Of a DNA stretch of 36,970 bases, positions 33,201 to 36,970 are shown one piece after another; within the stretch, counting starts at the first letter, position 1; each line of letters starts with the position of its first letter. The notes below the pieces were generated by a model, which saw nothing but the letters and a program-made list of their open reading frames with translations, was not told where the DNA came from and made no database searches. Source of the DNA: Pirellulales bacterium (GTDB taxonomy: Bacteria > Planctomycetota > Planctomycetia > Pirellulales > JAICIG01); the NCBI GenBank assembly GCA_035533075.1, contig DATLUO010000266.1:1-36970 (forward strand), in the 5' to 3' direction. A program made the position numbers and the translations under genes.

Positions 33201-34526
33201 ACCGAAGGCCGCGTCGGGCACGCCGAGGCTTTCGGCCTGCTCGGCCAGGGTTTCGGCACGTTCCACGTCGCCGGCCGCCAGGGCCGCATGCGCCTGGCCC
33301 ATGAACCTGATCGCTTGCTCTTTCTGCTGCGCGTCGGCCGCGGCCAGCGGCGACCGCCCGGCGTGGTTTGGCGCGCCGGCGGGGGCGCCTGGCGGAAAGT
33401 CGCCGAAACCGCCGCCCGCGGGGTCGGCCTCGACCGGCGGGAGCGGCTCGATGCGGCCGCCGCCGCCGCGGCGGGCCGCCGCGATGCGCTCCAGCAGCAA
33501 TTCGGGCGTGGCGTCGGCCGGGCCATACACCACCTTCAAGCGCCGCGCATTCTCGACCAGCCGCTGGGCCTCATCGAATTCGTGCCAGGCCAGCAACCCT
33601 TCGGCCTGTTCCAACAGGCACTCCGCCTTGCGACGGCGATAAGTCTCCGAGTCGGGGCCGCCCTGCTGCGGAAGCTGAGCGTAATGCTGGACGACCGCTT
33701 CGACCTTGGCCGGCGAATCTTCTTGAAAGTCGTATTGCAAGCCGAGGGCTTTGGCCTGATTGACCAGCTCGGCGGCCAGTCGCAGGTCGCCCACGGCCAA
33801 CGAGCGCCGCGCCCTCACCAGCAGCTTGCCGCCTTCCTCGCGCAGCAGCTCATCGGCGGTCTGACTGGAGGCCGCGGCGCCGACGGTGGGCAGGCCCGGC
33901 TCGTGACGATCGTCTTCCGGCGGCGCGGTCATCGTCTGTTTGCCGAACGGCGATTCGCTGGGGAAGGGTCGTTGGCCGGGCAAGTTGCCCAGCGTGTCTT
34001 CGGCCGGAGGCAAGCTTTCGTCCCGCGGACCGGCCGACATGCCGGTATCGGCCGGGGGCCGGTCCATGGTCGGCTCAAAGCGGTTGGCACCTTGCGCGAA
34101 GGGATCGCGCACGCCGGAGGGTTGTTTTGCCTGTTTTTCCCGGCCCTCGGGCGCGAACAGCTCGCTGGGCCGTTTGGGACCGGCCGACGAACGCTTTCGC
34201 ATCCCGTTCAGATCGCGCCGCGCCTTTTTGGGGGTGTCGCCCATGTGCATCATGCCATAGGTGACCGGAATCTTTTCGGCGCGGCCGAGCAGCGAGTCGG
34301 CAGTCTCCAGGTTGCCTTCGTTCATGGCCTGGCGGGCCTTGGAGAGCAGGTCGGCCACCTGCCGCTTGGCTTCTTCGGGGTTGCGTGCCGGCGCGGCCTG
34401 CCCGAAGGCGGCCAGGCCGTCGAGCGCTTGCAGGGCGACTGTGGGCGGCGCCGCCCAAGTCGACGCCGACGTCACGGCCAAACTCGTGCCGACGCAGGCG
34501 GCGAGGATCCGAGATGAGGTGTTCAA
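30279..34526 (-). CDS. Secretin (type II/IV-pilus type) with long N-terminal extension
   Basis: The protein has 1415 residues. The signal peptide ends near ASTWAAPP. The first 800 residues consist of TPR-like and coiled-coil segments with many Gln/Ala/Glu-rich repeats and predicted helices (about 590-725). A STN-type domain follows (about 812-860; LKYKDAPLAQVIEDLGKLAQ), then the N-domains, and from about 1059 the secretin core with VTIEVRFITLNDNFFERIGV and SVPDGGTVLLGGVKRLSEGR. I chose the TTG at 34526 because AAAGGAG is 6 bases upstream and a signal peptide starts there. Secretins form the outer-membrane ring of type II secretion or type IV pili. Its location next to DUF1559 pseudopilins suggests a common machine. 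Typical secretins have about 600-800 residues. Confidence 0.93.
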   Translation of the reverse strand: MNTSSRILAACVGTSLAVTSASTWAAPPTVALQALDGLAAFGQAAPARNPEEAKRQVADLLSKARQAMNEGNLETADSLLGRAEKIPVTYGMMHMGDTPKKARRDLNGMRKRSSAGPKRPSELFAPEGREKQAKQPSGVRDPFAQGANRFEPTMDRPPADTGMSAGPRDESLPPAEDTLGNLPGQRPFPSESPFGKQTMTAPPEDDRHEPGLPTVGAAASSQTADELLREEGGKLLVRARRSLAVGDLRLAAELVNQAKALGLQYDFQEDSPAKVEAVVQHYAQLPQQGGPDSETYRRRKAECLLEQAEGLLAWHEFDEAQRLVENARRLKVVYGPADATPELLLERIAAARRGGGGRIEPLPPVEADPAGGGFGDFPPGAPAGAPNHAGRSPLAAADAQQKEQAIRFMGQAHAALAAGDVERAETLAEQAESLGVPDAAFGPKDERPWQLVLKIQRLRQERHKVRPAGGVMPIGTDEKDPAAASQAIYDREHDLTRNVPARAQNEVEPQDGLELFQRGEQALRDHDRATALNWFRKANLHRDELDPLTQQRLQDHLQFLARPQETGKKPGGDGSMLAETAAAQQLKYRQAAAELSRKEQAAARLRETSPKQARQALEECRDIVERAELEKAARDVLLRRVDRQLEELDRYVGANKGRIELNERNNEVRTEIERERQTKVEVQEKLAKLVDEFNKLMHEKRYPEAEVVYKRAAEIAPDELVVQQLKNTVKLVSATQKYNEIREAKADGFVASLNGVEESAIPFDDNKPYVHGDAKTWQKLTETRREQLRQLANRKTERDLEIEKKLRTPVWLKYKDAPLAQVIEDLGKLAQIPTYLDPRGLTEEGVDSNTPVSINLTSEISLKSALDLILQPLHLSYVIKSEVLKITSEQMRDGEVFPKIYYVADLVTPIPNFVPNSRMGIRGALDDAQANLPNNWAGLNGDAPLSVAVSNPASGGNAVGDARSLLAQMSTGSASAIAPLNPSSSLAGPGGLSGGTQADFETLIDLLTSTIAPTTWDDVGGPGSIQQFQGNLSLVISQTQEVHEEIADLLDQLRRLQDLQVTIEVRFITLNDNFFERIGVNFDINLPTRLNKPFALFGQSLGEVNVPNTGSSNAFPPQGNTIQNIGLPANGLNQSQSVTVGLAPGATGSVLYSSDLDIPVQQGSFALATPQFGGYQAGAGSTVGFAILSNIEAYFLIEASQGDRRSNVLQAPKVTLFNGQSATVFDVTQTPFVISVIPVVGAFAAAQQPVIIVLNEGTALTVQAVISSDRRFVRLTLVPFFSNITQVSTFTFQGSSNTTQNSDSEGPSANTTKRVTSTVTSTQGTTVQLPSFSFFSVSTTVSVPDGGTVLLGGVKRLSEGRNEFGTPILSKLPYLNRLFKNVGIGRETQSLMMMVTPRIIIQEEEEALLGIPATP

Positions 34527-34532
34527 CGCGAT

Positions 34533-34539
34533 CTCCTTT
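34533..34539 (-). promoter_or_regulatory. Ribosome binding site that decides the secretin TTG start
   Basis: AAAGGAG on the minus strand ends 6 bases before TTG 34526. Without it the first ATG-type choice would be unclear. The upstream TTG at 34565 has no such signal. Confidence 0.7.
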
Positions 34540-34767
34540 CGGATTCGCCAGGTGCTCGGCCCCAAGGGCGCGAGGAGACCAATCCTGGCAACATGTGACT
34601 CAGATGGGATGGTGGGAAATGGCGCGGTCCCCGCGCGGAGGAAGATCGCGGTCGCGGCGGCGGGCGCGTCGGATGGGCGCGGTCCGCCGGCGCAAACGTC
34701 AGGCCTTCCTTGGCGGGTTTGCGTACTATCAGATGTGTCTTACAGAGCTTGGCAGAAGAGAGGCGGT

Positions 34768-34796
34768 TAAATACCCGCCCGGCCAAGCGCGGTCAA
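34768..34796 (-). promoter_or_regulatory. Promoter of the secretin gene
   Basis: On the minus strand TTGACC (34796-34791) and TATTTA (34773-34768) are exactly 17 bases apart. The leader would be about 235 bases. Confidence 0.5.
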
Positions 34797-34830
34797 GGCC
34801 AGTTGGGAAAAAAATAATGCTCGGCCGGTT

Positions 34831-34857
34831 CCGGCCAAGCTCTGCCCCAGCCACCGG
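34831..34857 (-). repeat. Short dispersed repeat, inverted copy
   Basis: This matches 26787-26813 in the opposite direction (CTGCCCCAGCCACCGG core). Directly to its left GGCCGG/CCGGCC forms a small hairpin. The rest of the 486-base gap between secretin and the last DUF1559 gene (34527-35012) holds the two promoters and a hairpin, and otherwise nothing I recognise. Confidence 0.6.
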
Positions 34858-34884
34858 CGCCGCGATGCCCGGCAGCGCGCCTGA

Positions 34885-34912
34885 TTGACTCCCCGCCGTT
34901 TCCTGGTAGGAT
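34885..34912 (+). promoter_or_regulatory. Promoter of DUF1559 copy 5
   Basis: TTGACT (34885-34890) and TAGGAT (34907-34912) are 16 bases apart. Confidence 0.5.
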
Positions 34913-34928
34913 AGCCTGTTAAAGGCTA
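34912..34928 (+). promoter_or_regulatory. Small hairpin at the transcription start of DUF1559 copy 5
   Basis: TAGCCT and AGGCTA form a perfect 6-base dyad around GTTAA. It sits exactly where the transcript would begin, so it could be an operator or a 5' end stabiliser. Confidence 0.4.
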
Positions 34929-35012
34929 CCCGGAACGGTAGAAGCTGGTCGTTGTTTTTCCGCTTTTAGAGCGACCCACATCCTTCCTTCGAGCAAACTG
35001 GAGTCTCGTGCC

Positions 35013-36140
35013 ATGAAGACCCATCGGTCGAGCGGCCCGGCGCGCCGCGCTTTTACGTTGGTCGAATTATTGGTGGTGATCGCCATCATCGGCATCTTGA
35101 TCGCCTTGTTGCTGCCCGCCGTGCAGGCGGCCCGCGAAGCGGCCCGGCGGTCGCAGTGCAACAACAACATCAAGCAGTTGGGGCTGGCCACGATCCTCTA
35201 CCACGATACGTGGCGCAAGTTTACTTATGGACGGGGCGGATGGAACGAAGACAACCGTTGCGGCGATTTTAGCGGCTTTCTCACGCTGTTGCCCTATGCC
35301 GAGCAAGCGCCGATTTGGCAGTTCATCGACGGCGAAAACAACAATCCCGCAAGCGGATCGGTTTATCCCTGGGGTCCCGCCACCAACGTGCCGTGGCACA
35401 CGCTGCTCACCACGCAACTCAGCGTAATGATTTGTCCGTCGAGCCCCTATCCCGTGAACACGAATTACGCGGGCATGGGCCAGCGCAGCTATCACTTCAA
35501 TGCGGGTACGAGCATCAACAACTACACCGCTGAGACGAACGGCATCTATAGCCACTGGATGGCCTCCACCAAAAAACCCTGCACCGGCAGCAACCAGCAA
35601 AAGGCGATTCGCAACATTCTCGACGGCACCAGCAACACCGCCAACATCAGCGAAAAAGCGCTCACCACGGCAAGGCGCAACGGCGTAACGCCGCCGCCGT
35701 CGACGACCATCATGGGCCAGGGCGTCCAAGGACATACCCCAGCCGTCTTGATCCCGAACCCGACGATCTGCCTGGCTACGGCCCAAAACCGGAACTACGT
35801 GGCCGGCCAAATCGTTAACATCAGCAATTACCAGAACGGCGACCAGTGGATGATGGGCCATCCGTACTGGACCTTGTTCACAACGATACTGCCGCCCAAT
35901 AGTCCCACGTGCTACGGCACGACCGGCCTCAATCCCAGCAATGCCAACGGAATCTTTCCGCCCACAAGCTGGCATCCCGGCGGCGTGCTGGTGGGCATGG
36001 CCGACGGCAGCGTGCGTTTCGTCACGGAAGGCATCGATTGCGGCAATTATGGCATGCCGCCCGCCTTGAACTACGGTGTCTGGGGCGCCATGGGGACGGT
36101 TGCCGGTGGCGAGGCCTATGGCCTGGGAGGCACCCCCTAG
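35013..36140 (+). CDS. DUF1559 pseudopilin-like protein, copy 5
   Basis: The 375-residue protein starts [20 protein letters not shown] with an Ala/Phe cleavage site. It has [60 protein letters not shown] and the C-terminal [20 protein letters not shown] and [17 protein letters not shown]. It is the most diverged of the five copies. GGAG lies about 13 bases upstream. It is divergent from the secretin gene and followed by a lipoprotein gene, again a DUF1559/lipoprotein pair. Confidence 0.93.
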   Translation: MKTHRSSGPARRAFTLVELLVVIAIIGILIALLLPAVQAAREAARRSQCNNNIKQLGLATILYHDTWRKFTYGRGGWNEDNRCGDFSGFLTLLPYAEQAPIWQFIDGENNNPASGSVYPWGPATNVPWHTLLTTQLSVMICPSSPYPVNTNYAGMGQRSYHFNAGTSINNYTAETNGIYSHWMASTKKPCTGSNQQKAIRNILDGTSNTANISEKALTTARRNGVTPPPSTTIMGQGVQGHTPAVLIPNPTICLATAQNRNYVAGQIVNISNYQNGDQWMMGHPYWTLFTTILPPNSPTCYGTTGLNPSNANGIFPPTSWHPGGVLVGMADGSVRFVTEGIDCGNYGMPPALNYGVWGAMGTVAGGEAYGLGGTP

Positions 36141-36192
36141 TCCTTCTCAGTCGTACCTTGAGCGAGGGCACTTTTTCGAGCACTCCTCTATC

Positions 36193-36702
36193 GTGAGATC
36201 CTTCGTGTTTTTTCCTTGTGCGTTCGCGACTTCGTTCAGGGTGGGCCGGCGCTCGCAAGCTCGCTGGTCCCACCCTACCGGCAGGTTTTGTTTGTTCTCG
36301 CTGGCGGCGGTGCTGGCGGTTGGTTGTTCAAAAAGCGACCGTGACACGGGCACCGTACCGGTTTCGGGCAAGGTAACCCACGGCGGGCAGCCGCTGGCCG
36401 GCGCCGTTGTCACGTTCGTCAGCGACGCCGGCCTGACGCCTGGCGCGGGAATGTCGGACGCCGACGGCGGCTACAGCCTGAGAGTGAAGCCGGGCAGCTA
36501 TACGGCCACTGTTTCGAAATTGACCGGCTCCGGCGACACCAAAACAGTGAGCATGGAAGACGCGATGGCCAACGCGGACAAGCCGCGCGAGGGACCAAAA
36601 GAAACGCTGCCGTCGAAATATCAAAGTCCCGTCGAATCGCCCTTGAAGTTCGAGGTCAAGCCCAGCGGCAGCAACACGTTCGATCTCAGCCTGAGCGACT
36701 GA
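36193..36702 (+). CDS. Carboxypeptidase-regulatory-like lipoprotein with a repeat in its signal region
   Basis: The protein ends with the usual carboxypeptidase-regulatory-like domain (VSGKVTHGGQPLAGAVVTFV, DADGGYSLRVKPGSYTATVS) and SLSD. A hydrophobic segment (FCLFSLAAVLAVGCSKS) marks a lipoprotein signal. Directly before it, bases 36240-36278 are a 43-bp dispersed repeat, translated as GRRSQARWSHPTG. I chose the GTG at 36193 (MRSFVFFPCAFATSF) as the likely original start; GTG 36241 inside the repeat would give a fully normal lipoprotein signal peptide with a basic n-region, and is just as possible. The gene follows DUF1559 copy 5 and resembles the other lipoproteins of this region. Confidence 0.7.
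   Translation: MRSFVFFPCAFATSFRVGRRSQARWSHPTGRFCLFSLAAVLAVGCSKSDRDTGTVPVSGKVTHGGQPLAGAVVTFVSDAGLTPGAGMSDADGGYSLRVKPGSYTATVSKLTGSGDTKTVSMEDAMANADKPREGPKETLPSKYQSPVESPLKFEVKPSGSNTFDLSLSD
36240..36278 (+). repeat. 43-bp dispersed repeat inside a coding region
   Basis: The copy has GGTGGGCCGGCGCTCGCAAG and CTCGCTGGTCCCACCCTACC. It lies in frame in the lipoprotein gene without stop codons, unlike other copies that are intergenic. Confidence 0.85.
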
Positions 36703-36783
36703 TGACCGCTTGCTATACTTCACGCGGCAAACGCCTGCGCAGCCACGATTCGATTTGCCCGGCCAGTTCGCTGCGCGCCGCCG

Positions 36784-36970
36784 TCACGAGTTGGCCGGAA
36801 CGGCACTCAACTGGGCCAGCACCTGCAGTACGCCGTTGAGATGGGCCAGCCGGGGGCCGAAGCGATCGACGAACTCGTTGAGCATGAATTCGCCGTCGCA
36901 CAGCACCTCGGCGTTTTCGTTCACTTCCTGGGTGAGCGTGGCCAGGAACTCGGTCTGCACACGGCTGAGC
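36784..36970 (-). CDS. Partial gene, C-terminal part only
   Basis: The last 61 codons of a minus-strand gene are visible; its start lies beyond the window. It reads LSRVQTEFLATLTQEVNENA, EVLCDGEFMLNEFVDRFGPR, LAHLNGVLQVLAQLSAVPAN and ends in TGA at 36784-36786. The GC-rich third positions and a helical pattern indicate real coding. I do not recognise the family. A GTG that overlaps the TGA opens a further 24-codon frame to 36713 (MTAARSELAGQIESWLRRRL), which might be a small coupled gene or a frameshifted tail. Confidence 0.6.
   Translation of the reverse strand, partial: LSRVQTEFLATLTQEVNENAEVLCDGEFMLNEFVDRFGPRLAHLNGVLQVLAQLSAVPANS

Noticed and set aside
31623-34517. 964-codon open frame opposite the secretin gene
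   Set aside because: It is the antisense of a certain gene, with composition typical of a shadow frame and no domain.
36713-36787. 24-codon frame overlapping the end of the last partial gene
   Set aside because: It is too short to support as a gene, though the GTGA overlap was noted.

Overview
The window looks like chromosomal DNA from a planctomycete, probably of the Pirellulales. The main reasons are five prepilin-like DUF1559 genes with the [20 protein letters not shown] start, small carboxypeptidase-regulatory-like lipoproteins, a very long secretin with a repeat-rich N-terminus, a Clp-N/UVR protein with a planctomycete-type C-terminal domain, and GC-rich DNA full of short intergenic repeats. 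This is an inference from gene families; no rRNA or tRNA is present to confirm it.

Layout. 1-3100: a DUF4058-type protein, an imperfect palindromic repeat, a membrane protein and a Clp-N/UVR protein. 3105-5351: a VOC (glyoxalase-fold) gene broken after about 60 residues, then a two-gene cassette of an ART-like small protein overlapping a PD-(D/E)XK nuclease-like protein, then a decayed gene tail on the minus strand. The cassette has its own promoter, with an inverted repeat over the -35 box. It is the best candidate here for an undescribed defence or toxin-type system. 5477-8545: valS. 8578-12103 (minus): a hypothetical protein, cobO, a BshC-like protein and a family 2 glycosyltransferase; the last two overlap. 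12469-13725: a secreted two-PDZ protein with a good terminator. 13891-16902 (minus): a large von Willebrand A membrane protein. 17081-19551 (plus): a possible 49-residue protein, an aldehyde dehydrogenase and tmk. 19557-20066 (minus): a MoaB/Mog protein. 20313-21533: a secreted HEAT-like protein.

21919-36702 is a surface or secretion region. It holds five DUF1559 pseudopilin-like genes (one with an in-frame TAA), four small lipoproteins, a TIGR01777 epimerase and a 1415-residue secretin. A divergent lipoprotein/DUF1559 unit has been duplicated in tandem (24809-26745 and 26869-28883). Each DUF1559 gene has its own recognisable -35/-10 pair. The presence of pseudopilins and a secretin suggests a type II/IV-pilus-like export system, but that link rests on position and family only.

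The intergenic DNA carries several repeat families: a 43-bp element with inverted ends in at least seven places, heptamer arrays of the TTCAGGG/CCCTGAA and TACCGTC types, and a large palindrome before the HEAT-like gene. One copy of the 43-bp element lies inside the signal-peptide coding region of a lipoprotein. Start sites, promoters and functions were judged by eye; no database search was run.
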